A stretch of DNA of 64,000 bases from Planotetraspora sp. A-T 1434 (GCF_025420585.1 NZ_JAOEGB010000022.1:62001-126000), one strand, 5' to 3'; shown: positions 1-10,617, numbered from the stretch's first letter. Notes: a model not told the origin generated them from the letters alone. Made by a program: numbers and translations.

Positions 1-1
1 A

Positions 2-1669
<1,668 letters not shown>

Positions 1670-1686
1670 CGATCTCCCGATCTGAC

Positions 1687-1714
1687 GGCCGGCCACGGAC
1701 GCGCGTGGCCGGCC
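1687..1714 (+). terminator. Terminator after cholesterol oxidase
   Basis: Perfect 11-bp inverted repeat GGCCGGCCACG / CGTGGCCGGCC with a 6-nt loop, 18 bp past the stop codon and followed by TTCCCT. It separates the oxidase from the next co-directional gene. Confidence 0.75.
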
Positions 1715-1876
1715 TTCCCTATGCGGCGACGCCCCGCCCGGTGGGCCATCCACACAGGGAGGACTAAGGAAATATTTGTAGCTCAGGTTTGTTGATAGCA
1801 TCCGACATGGTGAAACGGTCTCCCGTCGGGTCCGTCCGCCATGCGAGAGCCGTACAACATCTGAGGAGAACGCGTC

Positions 1877-2464
1877 ATGGCCAAGTTGGAAATCATCGTC
1901 GCCAGCACCCGGCCCGGCCGGGTCGGTCTCGCGATCGGGCAGTGGATCGAGGGAGAGGCGAAGGCGCACGGCGGCTTCTCGGAGGTCGAGCTCGTCGACC
2001 TGGCCGAGGTGAACCTGCCCTTCATGAACGAGCCCAACCACCCTCGGCTGGGGCAGTACACCCACCAGCACACCCGCGACTGGAGCGCCAAGATCGCCGG
2101 GGCGGACGCGTTCGTCTTCGTGATGCCGGAGTACAACCACGGGTACAACGCCGAGCTGAAGAACGCCATCGACTACCTGCACAACGAGTGGCAGTACAAG
2201 CCGGTCGGCCTCGTGAGCTACGGCGGAGTGGCCGCCGGCACGCGCGCCGCTCAGATGATCAAGCAGGTCCTGAACGTGCTCAAGATGACTCCTCTCACCG
2301 AGGCGGTGTCCATCCCCTTCGTCCGCCAGTTCGTCGACGACGAGGACCACGTCAGCCCGAACGACGTCATGACCACGTCGGCCAAGGCCATGTTCGACGA
2401 GCTGGTCCGGACGAGCGACGTCCTGCGCCCTCTGCGCGCGGAAGCGTACTCAACCGGGATGTGA
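1877..2464 (+). CDS. NAD(P)H-dependent FMN reductase
   Basis: A 195-residue flavodoxin-fold protein of the NADPH_dependent FMN reductase family. The N-terminal strand and phosphate loop (IIVASTRPGRVG) and the central MPEYNHGYNAELKNAID block are the usual FMN-binding features. Likely role: a soluble cytosolic flavin or quinone reductase. A GAGGAGA ribosome site precedes the ATG. It is followed after 13 nt by an HxlR regulator in the same direction, so the two form a transcription unit. HxlR proteins often control neighbouring redox enzymes in response to electrophiles or quinones, which makes a stress-detoxification role plausible but not shown. Confidence 0.88.
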   Translation: MAKLEIIVASTRPGRVGLAIGQWIEGEAKAHGGFSEVELVDLAEVNLPFMNEPNHPRLGQYTHQHTRDWSAKIAGADAFVFVMPEYNHGYNAELKNAIDYLHNEWQYKPVGLVSYGGVAAGTRAAQMIKQVLNVLKMTPLTEAVSIPFVRQFVDDEDHVSPNDVMTTSAKAMFDELVRTSDVLRPLRAEAYSTGM

Positions 2465-2477
2465 CAAGGTGAGATCG

Positions 2478-2855
2478 ATGAGCGATGTACACACCGTCTG
2501 CGTGAGATTTCATGCCGCCATCGAGCTGATCGGCTCGCGCTGGTCCGGCGCCATCCTGCGCGCGATGTTCACGGGGCAGAGCCGCTACGCGCAGATAAAG
2601 GCCGCGGTGCCAGGTCTGAGCGACACCATGTTGACCCAGCGGTTGCGCCTGCTCGAGACGGAGGGGCTCATCGAACGACGGGTCATCCCGGCATCCCCCG
2701 TTCAGGTGGAGTACTACCTGACGGAGAAGGGCCGCGATCTGGAGCCCGCGCTGGAGGCCGTGATCGCCTGGTCGCACAAGTGGATCCCGATCCCCGAGGG
2801 CGGCCAGGCGGATGACGAGCACACACTGATCGAAGAGCACATCGAAGAGCACTAG
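2478..2855 (+). CDS. HxlR-family winged-helix regulator
   Basis: About 125 residues with the HxlR layout: an N-terminal segment with Cys11, then IELIGSRWSGAILRAM, a recognition region with LSDTMLTQRLRLLETEGLI and a wing ending in YYLTEKG. HxlR proteins bind DNA as dimers and several sense reactive species through the N-terminal Cys. The ATG at 2478 is preferred because AAGGTGAG lies just upstream; a GTG three codons earlier is also open. It is co-transcribed with the FMN reductase and is probably its regulator. Confidence 0.85.
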   Translation: MSDVHTVCVRFHAAIELIGSRWSGAILRAMFTGQSRYAQIKAAVPGLSDTMLTQRLRLLETEGLIERRVIPASPVQVEYYLTEKGRDLEPALEAVIAWSHKWIPIPEGGQADDEHTLIEEHIEEH

Positions 2856-2894
2856 GAAGCCGGTCAGCCAACCGATTTGCCCACCCCCGTCGCC

Positions 2895-3157
2895 GTGATC
2901 ATGCAGGGTTTCCCCGGGAAAGCGCGGGACATGCGGTTTCCCAGATCGTGATCATGCATGGATTCCGCCACGCGCGCTCTGATCAGCGCCGCCACTGTTC
3001 GTGATCATGCAGTGTCCGTCCGGCGGGCGCGCCCGCGTAGTGCATGATCACGCTGTACAAAACACCAGGCAGGACGGCACACGCAGGACCATGCGCATGA
3101 TCACGCGCCACAAAACACCAGGCAGGACGGCACACGCGGGAACATGCGCATGATCAC
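2895..3157. repeat. 263-bp composite of 53-bp GTGATCATGCA units (copy 1)
   Basis: The 359 bp between the convergent HxlR and MFS genes hold no gene. Three forward copies of GTGATCATGCA start at 2895, 2948 and 3001, exactly 53 bp apart. A 29-nt GC-rich joint then leads into reverse copies ending at 3051, 3104 and 3157, again 53 bp apart. The last two reverse units form a 53-bp tandem duplication (3058-3110 and 3111-3163) with few differences. Spacer sequences are not random: the same units in the same order recur in reverse orientation at 60236-60498, over the same total length. Each core carries the TGATCA palindrome. It could be a protein-binding array, a folded RNA or a bidirectional 3-prime-end element; function is unknown. 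Confidence 0.9.
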
Positions 3158-3214
3158 ACGCTACAAAGCCCTCGGCGTACGGCAAGGCGCGAAGGGCCCG
3201 GAGGGCCCGGAAGG

Positions 3215-4555
3215 TCATCTCGCCGGGCGGCCTGCCCCGACCGCGAGCGTGTCGCTCGCCCGGCCTCTGCCACGCAGCCGGTCCATCTCCCGCCATTCCG
3301 GGCGCAGCCCCGCCAGGTTGGTGGTGAGGAAGTACGCCGTTCCGCTCGCCACGAGCACGGGCACGAGCCCGAAGGAGGCGACCGCCACTCCGGCGATGAG
3401 CCCGCCGAGAGGGATTCCCGCCCAGGCCAGCGAGTCCCCCAGCGCTCCGACGCGGCCCAGCAACCGGCGCGGAACCCGCTCGAAGGAGATCGCCCCGAGG
3501 ATCGGGTTGAGGAATCCGCCGCCGAACCCACCGACGGCGAACACCACCAGGACCAGCCACATCGGCGCGCCCAAGGCGAGGATCAGGAAGCGCGGAGACC
3601 CGGCCAGCAGGAAGCCGATGAAGAACACGATTCTGCGCCGCAGACGGTGTGCCATCGCTGACGCGATCAGACTTCCGCAGACCGCCGCGCTCCCCCACAC
3701 GCTGCCAATCACGCCGATAGCCGCCGGCCCTCCACCGGACTCCTTCGCCCAGACCGGCACAAGCAGCGCGTTGAACGCCGCGTCCAGCAGGTTGGTGATG
3801 CCCACCACGATGATGACGGTGAGCAGCAGTGGCTCACCGCGGAGGAAGACGAGGCCCTCGCCGAAACGCCGCCAGTAGCCGGGCTCCTTCTCACCGGCCG
3901 GCGCCGGCTTCTGGTTCGCCGCCTGCCCCATGCCGCGCGGCAAGGCCAGCGCGGTGATCAACGACCCCAGGGCGAAGCAGACCGCGTTGACGATCAGGCC
4001 CGTCATGGAGCCGAGCAGCGCCACCAGAGCTCCCCCTGCCGCGGGGCCGACCGTGGACGCGAGTCGCTCGGCCACACCGGCGAGACCGGTGGCCCTCTCC
4101 AACGGCACCCGGCTGCGCTCGGCCGCCTCCGGAACCATGATGTGCTTCGCCAGATCGCCCGGGCCCCGCACCGCCCCGACGATCGCGACCAGGACCAGCA
4201 GCACCCAGAACGAGAGCAGGTCCATGGACTGGAGCAGCGGGACCAAGCCGGCGGCGACGGCGCTGACCGAATCCGCGGTCCAGGACACGGCTCGCGGACC
4301 GATTCGGTCCACCATCGGCCCGGCGAACGCCTTGACCACCACATACGGGGTCATCTCACAGAAGGCCACCAGCCCCGTCTGACTGGCGCTGCCGGTCGTG
4401 ACGAGCACGAACCACGGCAGCGCGACGGCCGAGACCCGGGTGCCGGTCAGGGACACGACTTCGGCCGCCAGCAACCCGGTCAGTGGCCGCAGGCTCCGTC
4501 CGCCCGATGTGCCGCCAGGTGTCTCATCTCCCGCGTTCGCGGCTGCCCTCTTCAC
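3215..4555 (-). CDS. MFS transporter
   Basis: 446-residue major facilitator with about twelve hydrophobic segments spread along the chain and the MFS-type loop FAGPMVDRIGPRAVS after the second segment. It resembles drug-efflux or enterobactin-exporter-like actinobacterial permeases. The GTG start overlaps the stop of the upstream ArsR-like regulator (GTGA), so translation is probably coupled and the regulator likely controls it. Substrate cannot be told from sequence. Confidence 0.88.
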   Translation of the reverse strand: MKRAAANAGDETPGGTSGGRSLRPLTGLLAAEVVSLTGTRVSAVALPWFVLVTTGSASQTGLVAFCEMTPYVVVKAFAGPMVDRIGPRAVSWTADSVSAVAAGLVPLLQSMDLLSFWVLLVLVAIVGAVRGPGDLAKHIMVPEAAERSRVPLERATGLAGVAERLASTVGPAAGGALVALLGSMTGLIVNAVCFALGSLITALALPRGMGQAANQKPAPAGEKEPGYWRRFGEGLVFLRGEPLLLTVIIVVGITNLLDAAFNALLVPVWAKESGGGPAAIGVIGSVWGSAAVCGSLIASAMAHRLRRRIVFFIGFLLAGSPRFLILALGAPMWLVLVVFAVGGFGGGFLNPILGAISFERVPRRLLGRVGALGDSLAWAGIPLGGLIAGVAVASFGLVPVLVASGTAYFLTTNLAGLRPEWREMDRLRGRGRASDTLAVGAGRPAR

Positions 4556-5205
4556 GTCGTCTCCGCTGGTCCGGACCCCGTCGCGGTCTCGGCCTCCACG
4601 TCCAACTCGGGAAGCAGATGCGTGATCAGTGAGACACGTTGGGCGCCCTCGGGGGCGGCCACCGCCGATTCCGGCGCTTCACGCCTGTACCGGGCGATGA
4701 CCGACCGCAGCTCCTCCTGCAGGCTCGCCACCTCTTCGGGGGTGAGCCGCAGCGACCAGTCGCTGAGGTCGAAGACGTCTCGCCAGGCGCGGGGCATCGT
4801 CTGAAGCTCGTTGAGCGCCTGATGCGCCCGCTGCGAATGCGCGGTCAGCACGGACTGCATGTACATCAGCGCGGCTTCGGGCTCTCGCTCGGCCAGCTCC
4901 ATGTCGTTGAACCAGGTGGACCGGTGCACCGACCGCCACCAGCGCTCCCGGGCGTTCCCCCGCGCCATGTCCTCCTCGACGAAGCCGGCGGCGGCCAGTT
5001 GCCGCAGGTGGTAGCTGGTCGCCCCGGACGTCAGACCCATCCGGCCCGCGAGCAGGGTGGCCGTCGACGGGCCGTACATCCGCAGCAGCCCGACCAACTG
5101 CACCCGCACCGGATGGGCCAGGGCACGCAGACCCTTGGCGTCCAGGACCACATCTGTCTCAGGGTTCGGCTCGTACGGCCCGCCCGGCTTCTCGCGCTCG
5201 TCCAT
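4552..5205 (-). CDS. ArsR-like helix-turn-helix regulator
   Basis: About 217 residues. A winged-helix domain occupies roughly residues 20-90 (AHPVRVQLVGLLRMYGPSTA, then SYHLRQLAAAGFVEE), followed by a helical C-terminal half with no metal-binding Cys cluster. It belongs to the actinobacterial ArsR-like regulators that sit in front of MFS genes and repress them. The ATG at 5205 is used; an in-frame TTG at 5226 after AAAGGA is an alternative. Two perfect palindromes lie directly upstream and are the likely operator. First gene of a two-gene unit with the MFS transporter. Confidence 0.85.
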   Translation of the reverse strand: MDEREKPGGPYEPNPETDVVLDAKGLRALAHPVRVQLVGLLRMYGPSTATLLAGRMGLTSGATSYHLRQLAAAGFVEEDMARGNARERWWRSVHRSTWFNDMELAEREPEAALMYMQSVLTAHSQRAHQALNELQTMPRAWRDVFDLSDWSLRLTPEEVASLQEELRSVIARYRREAPESAVAAPEGAQRVSLITHLLPELDVEAETATGSGPAETT

Positions 5206-5221
5206 GTCACGAAATCTAGAC

Positions 5222-5267
5222 TGCAAACAATCCTTTGCAAAGAGTCCTTCGCGAAGAAGTGTTTGCG
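5222..5267. promoter_or_regulatory. Probable operator of the ArsR-MFS unit
   Basis: Two perfect 10-bp palindromes, CTTTGCAAAG (5233-5242) and CTTCGCGAAG (5247-5256), have centres 14 bp apart. They are enclosed by an outer inverted pair GCAAAC / GTTTGC (5223-5228 and 5261-5266). The cluster lies immediately upstream of the regulator start, where an autorepressor would bind. Confidence 0.6.
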
Positions 5268-5379
5268 GTCAGACGATCCGCCCGGCATGGGCGTACGGCG
5301 TCAGCCGTCTACCGCGCCGGACTCGAGGTCCCTCCCGGTTTGGACCTCTCGTGCGTAGAAGCCAGCCCGCCGATTTCGA

Positions 5380-5640
5380 TATCCGGCCGTGAATGGCCGT
5401 GAATTGGCGAAGAAATATCCGTCACCGACGGCCACGGAGCAATCCTTGATCGACCGTTGCTCGGTACGGCCGTGCCCATGGACGGTCTCGCTGTGGCTGG
5501 TGGCGACCTTGCACCCCTCTCGGGTCACGCGGATCGGGAACCCATGCCAGGTAGGCCATCAACTGCGGCACCCGGCCGGCGAGCGCATCACGTTCGGCCG
5601 GCGGCAACGCGGCCAACTGGCCGAGGACGGTGAAGATCGG
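5380..5640 (-). pseudogene. Relic of an ISAs1-type transposase
   Basis: The 600-bp gap between the ArsR operator and the serine hydrolase holds two transposase fragments in different minus-strand frames. The first (about 5628-5515) reads VLGQLAALPP and then YLAWVPDPRDPRGV, matching the N-terminal domain of ISAs1-family transposases (VPDPRxxRG). The second (about 5513-5390) contains GHGRTEQRSIK, resembling their HGR-x-E-x-RSIK block before the C-terminus. The catalytic middle is deleted and a frameshift joins the ends. No terminal inverted repeats were recognised. Assignment rests on short motifs. Confidence 0.55.
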
Positions 5641-5823
5641 GGATGATGAGAAAACGCACGTCACCACCACGTCACCGAAGCTGTACTTCTCCCAGATGCA
5701 TGCGGGACCATTCCTGATGTCCGGTGTGGCCACGCGGTCCTCGATCAGGCGACGACGCCGGTACCGTGACTCGGGCCGCACCCCGGCCGTCGTCACACCC
5801 TCGTACGCCGATCGCGGGCACGC

Positions 5824-7026
5824 TCAGTCGTCGATGGCCTGGTAGGCGCAGGTCCAGAAGTCGCGGAACACGGCGGGCGGCGTCGGGGAGGTCATGTATC
5901 TCTGGGTCAGCAAAATCCCGATCAGCTCCTCGGCCGGATCGGTGTAGACGGAGGTGCCCGTGCCGCCGTTCCAGCCGAACCGTCCGGGGACGGCGGGGAG
6001 GTCGTCGCGCCGGGTGACGACGCTGACCCCGAACCCCCAGCCGCTCGAGCCCCCGAAGAACACGGCGTTCTCCGCCTTCTGCTCCTCGGTGAGCTGGTCG
6101 GTGGTCATCAGCTCGACCGAGGGCCTAGACAGGAGGCGGTCCCCGCCGTACCGGCCCTTGTTCAGCATCATCGTGCAGAAGGCCAGCAGGTCGTCGGCGG
6201 TCGAGACGAGCCCCCCTCCGGCAGAGGGGAAGGCGGGCGGCCGTCCCCACCGGCTCTGGCGGGGGTCGTCTTCGAGCACGAGCCCTCCCGTCCCCTGATC
6301 GGACCGGTAGGCGGCGGGTAGCCGGTCCAGCTTGCCGGCGGGAACGTGAAACCCGGTGTCCCTCATGCCGAGCGGCTCGAAGAGGCGCTCCCTGAGGAAC
6401 TCCTCCAACGGCCGCCCGGTGGCCCGGGCCATGAGCACCCCCAGGACATCGGAGCCGGTGTGGTACATCCACTTCTCCCCCGGCTGGTGAACCAGCGGCA
6501 GGTCGCCGAGCCGCTTGATCCACTCATCAGGCTCGACCGGCGCGGCCTGCGGGCCGGGGGACAGCCCGGCCTCGTCCATCGCCCGCTGGATCGGGTACGC
6601 CCCCGGCGGCGCCATCACCGCGCCGATGCCCATCCGGAACGTCAGCAGGTCGCGCGGGGTGATGGGCCGATGCGCCGGAACCGTGTCGTCGAGTGGCCCG
6701 TCGGGGCGTCTCAAGACCTTGCGGCCGGCCAGTTCGGGCAGCAGTTCGTCCACCGGGTCGTCCAGCCGCAGCCGGCACTCCTCCACCAGGATCATCGCCG
6801 CGCCAGCCGTGATCATCTTGCTGATCGAGGCGATTCGGAAGATCGCGTCCCGGCGTATCGGCCCGCCGCCGCCACCGGCCTCGGTCGTGCCGATGGCCTC
6901 CACGTGCGCCTCGCCGCGCCTGGCCACCAGAGCGACCACGCCCGGCAGCTCGCCACGTTCGACGTGACCGGTCAGCACCTCGCGCATCCGTCCGAGCCGT
7001 ACGGTCGACAGACCTGAAGCGCTCAT
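5824..7026 (-). CDS. Serine hydrolase of the class C beta-lactamase fold
   Basis: 400 residues of the Beta-lactamase / esterase-EstB family. The catalytic SxxK motif is SISK, in FRIASISKMITAG; the second motif region is YHTGSDVLG; a late GGTGTSVYTDP block corresponds to the third (KTG-like) motif. There is no signal peptide, so the enzyme is cytosolic and more likely an esterase or D-aminopeptidase-like hydrolase than a resistance enzyme. The ATG at 7026 is chosen because GGAGGAAGGAG stands 4 nt upstream; a start 24 codons earlier is possible but lacks such a site. Confidence 0.85.
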   Translation of the reverse strand: MSASGLSTVRLGRMREVLTGHVERGELPGVVALVARRGEAHVEAIGTTEAGGGGGPIRRDAIFRIASISKMITAGAAMILVEECRLRLDDPVDELLPELAGRKVLRRPDGPLDDTVPAHRPITPRDLLTFRMGIGAVMAPPGAYPIQRAMDEAGLSPGPQAAPVEPDEWIKRLGDLPLVHQPGEKWMYHTGSDVLGVLMARATGRPLEEFLRERLFEPLGMRDTGFHVPAGKLDRLPAAYRSDQGTGGLVLEDDPRQSRWGRPPAFPSAGGGLVSTADDLLAFCTMMLNKGRYGGDRLLSRPSVELMTTDQLTEEQKAENAVFFGGSSGWGFGVSVVTRRDDLPAVPGRFGWNGGTGTSVYTDPAEELIGILLTQRYMTSPTPPAVFRDFWTCAYQAIDD

Positions 7027-7132
7027 CCCTGCTCCTTCCTCCCCCGGAGCTACAGACCTTACGACGGCGCGGCCCTCATCGGGCCTCAGTCGTCTCATCC
7101 GCTGCCGGGCGGGTGCGTCTCCACAAAGCGAA

Positions 7133-7159
7133 AGGGGCCCACCGCGAAGCGGGACCCCT
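7133..7159 (-). terminator. Terminator-like hairpin after MFS gene
   Basis: AGGGG (7133-7137) pairs with CCCCT (7155-7159) around an inner GC-rich stem with a GAA loop. Read on the minus strand it is followed by TTTCGCTTTG. It lies about 115 bp past the stop of the minus-strand MFS gene. The rest of the 250-bp gap shows nothing I recognise. Confidence 0.45.
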
Positions 7160-7274
7160 CCAACCGAAGTGACCTACTACGAGTAGATCCGGGCGGTGAA
7201 GTACTGGTTCAGCCCTGCCGGAAACGTGATCCGCGGCCGATCATCAATCGGTTGCCGACGGATCGGCGCGGATA

Positions 7275-8471
7275 TCACGCCGTGGCCCCAGACGGCCTGA
7301 CGTGCGGCTTCCGCCGCTCGGGCCGCAGCCCGTGCGCCAGGGCAAGGGTGACGGCGACGGAGGTCGCCGCCATCACGACCATCCCCGTCGAGGGCGAGGT
7401 GCGCTGGGCCACCGCACCCGCGAGGGCCGCGCCCACGCCCTGCATGGTGAGCATGCCGGACGTGTGCAGCCCGAGAGCGTGCCCGCTCAGCTCGTCCGGT
7501 GTCAGTGACATGAGCCGCTCCTGGAGCAGCAGGCTCGCCGAGTAGCCGACCGAGGCGAGCACCACGGCAGCCACCGCGAACGGCAGCGCCGGCTTCAGGG
7601 CGAAGACGAGGTACGGCGCGGCCAGCAGCAGCCGCAGAGGACCGCCGAGCCGTTCCCTCCACCGCTGGGGGATGAACCGGCCGGCCAGGGTGTCACCGGC
7701 GAGCATGCCGAGAGCGGCGCAGGCGAACAGGAGCCCCGCGTGCCGGGGCGAGTAGGAGACGTAGAGGGACTCACAGCCGACGATCAGCCCGTTGGGCACC
7801 CAGAGGGCGAGGTAGACGTAGCGGCGAGGCTTGGACGACCACAGCAGTGCGTTGTTCCGCCAGGTCTCGGCGGCCGACGGCCGTCCGGCGGCGCGTGCCG
7901 GCCGAGGGCTCAGGCCGAACCGGGCGGTGATCGCGGCGGCGAGGTACAGGGCGGCGCCAATGAGCAGCGTGCCACGTGGTGACAGCGTCGCCACGAGCAC
8001 ACCGCCGAGCGCGAACCCGCAGATCTGCATGGCTCCGACGGACATGTTCAGCACGGAGCGGCCAAGCAGGTAACCGTCCCTGGAGAGGATCTCGTTGAGC
8101 AGGCCGTAACGCACTCCACCGCCCAGTGAGGCGAGCACGCCGTCTCCGAGGAGCACGGCGAAGACGGCCCACACGGGCAGGCCGGGGATGGCCTGCGCGG
8201 CCGTGCCGATGCCGAAGACCAGTGCGAGACCGCTCAGCGCGGCACGCGGCGGCAGCCGGTCGGCCGCCGACAGCAGCGTGGCCGCGCCGACCACCTGGGC
8301 GAGGGCCGGACCGAACATGGCGAGGGCGGCGAGCAGGGGTGAGCCGGTGGCCGTGTAGATCAGCGTGCCGAGGGCCAGCCCGCTCACCGTCTGGGCCGCC
8401 ACCTGCAGAGACGCCGTCAGGAAGAGCGGGGTGAACTCCGGCGCCCGGAAGAGCTCTCGATAGGTGCGCAT
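7275..8471 (-). CDS. MFS transporter
   Basis: 398 residues with about twelve hydrophobic segments; the first follows a short cytoplasmic start (MRTYRELFRAPEFTPLF) typical of actinobacterial DHA-type MFS proteins. Charged loops such as SRDGYLLGRSVLN and RFIPQRWRERLGG sit between segments. It is divergently arranged, with a 74-bp gap, from an ArsR-like regulator gene that probably controls it. An exporter of small molecules is the likely role; substrate unknown. Confidence 0.87.
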   Translation of the reverse strand: MRTYRELFRAPEFTPLFLTASLQVAAQTVSGLALGTLIYTATGSPLLAALAMFGPALAQVVGAATLLSAADRLPPRAALSGLALVFGIGTAAQAIPGLPVWAVFAVLLGDGVLASLGGGVRYGLLNEILSRDGYLLGRSVLNMSVGAMQICGFALGGVLVATLSPRGTLLIGAALYLAAAITARFGLSPRPARAAGRPSAAETWRNNALLWSSKPRRYVYLALWVPNGLIVGCESLYVSYSPRHAGLLFACAALGMLAGDTLAGRFIPQRWRERLGGPLRLLLAAPYLVFALKPALPFAVAAVVLASVGYSASLLLQERLMSLTPDELSGHALGLHTSGMLTMQGVGAALAGAVAQRTSPSTGMVVMAATSVAVTLALAHGLRPERRKPHVRPSGATA

Positions 8472-8545
8472 GGCCGGAGTCTCGAAGATCCTCGCCTGGG
8501 GCCGTTACTGTTTCGCCAGGGCGCGAAACGACAGGGGGCCCGGAC

Positions 8546-9514
8546 ATGGGCTGGTGGGTGGTCAACGCGGACACGCTCGCGAGGAGCCGGTTCGTCGTGT
8601 CTCCCCTCGCCGAAGCGACCGCGACCCTGAAGACCCTGGAGCGGGGAACGGCGGCTGACCCGGGCGAGCGCGCGTGGCTCGACGTCCACCTGCCCGCCTA
8701 CCACGACCGACTGGCGGGCGACCCGGTCACCGCGCTGCTCGTTAGGGTCGGTCTGTGCCGGATCTGGAACGCGGACTTCCTGACCCCCGCGCCTACCGGC
8801 GAGGGTGCGCCCACCTTCGCGGAGGAGCTGGCGCGCGTCCGCGAGACCCCGCCCGAGTCCGCCCGAGCCGACCTCACCGTGTCGCTGGGCGGCCCCCTCC
8901 CCGCCCCGTTGGACCGCCCCGACCTGCCGGAACGTGCCGCCGACCTGCTCGACTGGGTCTGGACGGAATCGGTGCTCCCCTACTGGCCACGGCGGCAACG
9001 GATCATCGAGGCCGACGTCGTCGCGCGTACGGCCCAGCTGACCCAGGGTGGCTGGGCCGCGGCTCTGAACGACATGCGCCCCGGGATGCGCTGGCTCGGA
9101 GAGGGCAGGCTACAGATCAACACACACAACTATCCGCCGCGAGAGATCTCCGGGGCGCAGTTGCTGTTCGTCCCCGTCACGCCGCGCCAGGGCTGGGTCT
9201 CGTGGGACATTCCACACCGTTACGCCGCGATCTACCCGTGCTCCGGCACGCTGGCGCAGGCGACCCAGGAAGCCCCCGAATCGCTGGCCAGGCTACTCGG
9301 GTCCGCGCGGGCGAGTGTCCTCGTCCTCCTCGACACCCCGAAGAGCACGACGCAACTGGTGGCGCTGACCGGCCAGGGCCTGGGCTCGGTGGGCCGCCAC
9401 CTCAAAGTCCTGCTCGACGCCCACCTGGTCCGGCGGCGACGCGCCGGGCGGTCCGTCCTCTACTACCGGACGGACGCCGGCGACGTCCTGGTGAAAGCTC
9501 AACGGAGCGGATGA
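8546..9514 (+). CDS. ArsR-like regulator with long N-terminal ligand domain
   Basis: 322 residues. The N-terminal 230 or so match the actinobacterial DUF5937-like ligand or oligomerisation region; the C-terminal 80 residues form a winged helix (STTQLVALTGQGLGSVGRHL, then a basic wing RRRRAGRSVLYYRT). An AGGGGG ribosome site precedes the ATG. Divergent from the MFS gene, sharing its promoter region, and so its likely regulator. It ends only 4 bp from the stop of the convergent LolA-like gene. Confidence 0.82.
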   Translation: MGWWVVNADTLARSRFVVSPLAEATATLKTLERGTAADPGERAWLDVHLPAYHDRLAGDPVTALLVRVGLCRIWNADFLTPAPTGEGAPTFAEELARVRETPPESARADLTVSLGGPLPAPLDRPDLPERAADLLDWVWTESVLPYWPRRQRIIEADVVARTAQLTQGGWAAALNDMRPGMRWLGEGRLQINTHNYPPREISGAQLLFVPVTPRQGWVSWDIPHRYAAIYPCSGTLAQATQEAPESLARLLGSARASVLVLLDTPKSTTQLVALTGQGLGSVGRHLKVLLDAHLVRRRRAGRSVLYYRTDAGDVLVKAQRSG

Positions 9515-9518
9515 GTCG

Positions 9519-10421
9519 TCAAGGGCGCGTGGGTGCTCCATGTTCGCTCGCCCGGGTGACGCGGTCGACGAGGAACGTCAATGATCCGCCGTGCGGATTC
9601 GGCGGAGCGAAAGGGCCCGGCAGATCGATGAAGTCGACGACCTCATTCTCCGGAGGCGCCGTGATCTTCACCTTTACACCCCAGTCGTTGTAGCGAGTGT
9701 CGACCACGTCATGCTGAGTGGCCTTGACCCACTCGCCGTCCTGATTGGGGATATAGGTCTTCTGACTGTGCTCCGTGATCAGGCGAACTGGCAACTGGTC
9801 ACGATTGACGAAGAGCCTGAAGGACATCTGGGCCACGTCGGAGAAGACATACCCGTCCTTGTACAGCTCCTTCGCGGTGAGGGTGCCTCGATATTCGCCA
9901 GGCTTGGGGCTGGTGGCCTTCGACATCACCAGCCTGAGTATCGCCGGGTCGAGGACGTCGACGAGCTGGTCACCACGCTGCCCCTCATTGCCCCACCAGG
10001 TATTGGCCTTGCCGAATCGGACCCAGCTCACCCTTGGGGGCATTTCTCCCCATTCGAAGCCGGACACGTAGGTGTAGCGGCCCACCTTGATCGCGCGGAG
10101 AGGGGCGCGCAGGTATTCCTGCTCTTCCTCGCTGTATTTGGCCTTGATCTCAGACGTGATTATCAGCCGCGACGTGAGGTCGTAGCTCACCGCTCTGGAC
10201 TCACCGAATCCGATCATGCCCACGGTCCGGGTCCGGTAATCGCCCTTGATCCCGGTGACGGTGCTACGAGTCGTCTCAGATACCAGGACTCCACGCCCAG
10301 CGGCGAACTGTTTCCTCAATGCCTTGATCGGGTCCGCGGGAGCGGCGGCTTGGGCCTGACCGCCACCGGCGAGAAGGGCAGTTAACGCCGTGACCGCGAC
10401 TACGATTGCGAGACGTTTCAT
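9519..10421 (-). CDS. Exported LolA/LppX-like hypothetical protein
   Basis: 300 residues starting MKRLAIVVAVTAL, a Sec signal peptide ending near GGGQAQA. No lipobox Cys is present, so it is probably secreted or loosely wall-bound. The mature part resembles the one-sheet LolA/LprG/LppX fold of actinobacterial exported proteins, with the typical late block VDTRYNDWGVKVKITAPP. Such proteins bind lipids or act as sensors; the function here is not known. The start at 10421 is chosen because the signal peptide begins there; the reading frame runs open much further upstream without any export or conserved features. Confidence 0.75.
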   Translation of the reverse strand: MKRLAIVVAVTALTALLAGGGQAQAAAPADPIKALRKQFAAGRGVLVSETTRSTVTGIKGDYRTRTVGMIGFGESRAVSYDLTSRLIITSEIKAKYSEEEQEYLRAPLRAIKVGRYTYVSGFEWGEMPPRVSWVRFGKANTWWGNEGQRGDQLVDVLDPAILRLVMSKATSPKPGEYRGTLTAKELYKDGYVFSDVAQMSFRLFVNRDQLPVRLITEHSQKTYIPNQDGEWVKATQHDVVDTRYNDWGVKVKITAPPENEVVDFIDLPGPFAPPNPHGGSLTFLVDRVTRASEHGAPTRP

Positions 10422-10617
10422 TTGGATCCCCCAGAAGACTGACGCCTGTGAGAAGAATCCTGTCGTCATGGCATCACAAAATGATCTCGCAGCCGGCAAA
10501 AAGATGAAGTCGGCTAATTGCCGGAATGCTTCCAAATCGCGCGAGCCACTGCCAGAACGGCCGGCGCCGGGCACAGCCAGGAACCAGTCCCCCGCGCGGG
10601 TGTAACCGGATCGACCA

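Noticed and set aside
2895-3157. CRISPR array
   Set aside because: Regular spacing suggests it, but the conserved core is only about 11 bp, the spacers are homologous between loci, orientation flips in the middle and no cas gene is present.
7177-7250. Short minus-strand peptide ending NQYFTARIYS as a gene remnant
   Set aside because: Too short to assign, no matching second fragment.
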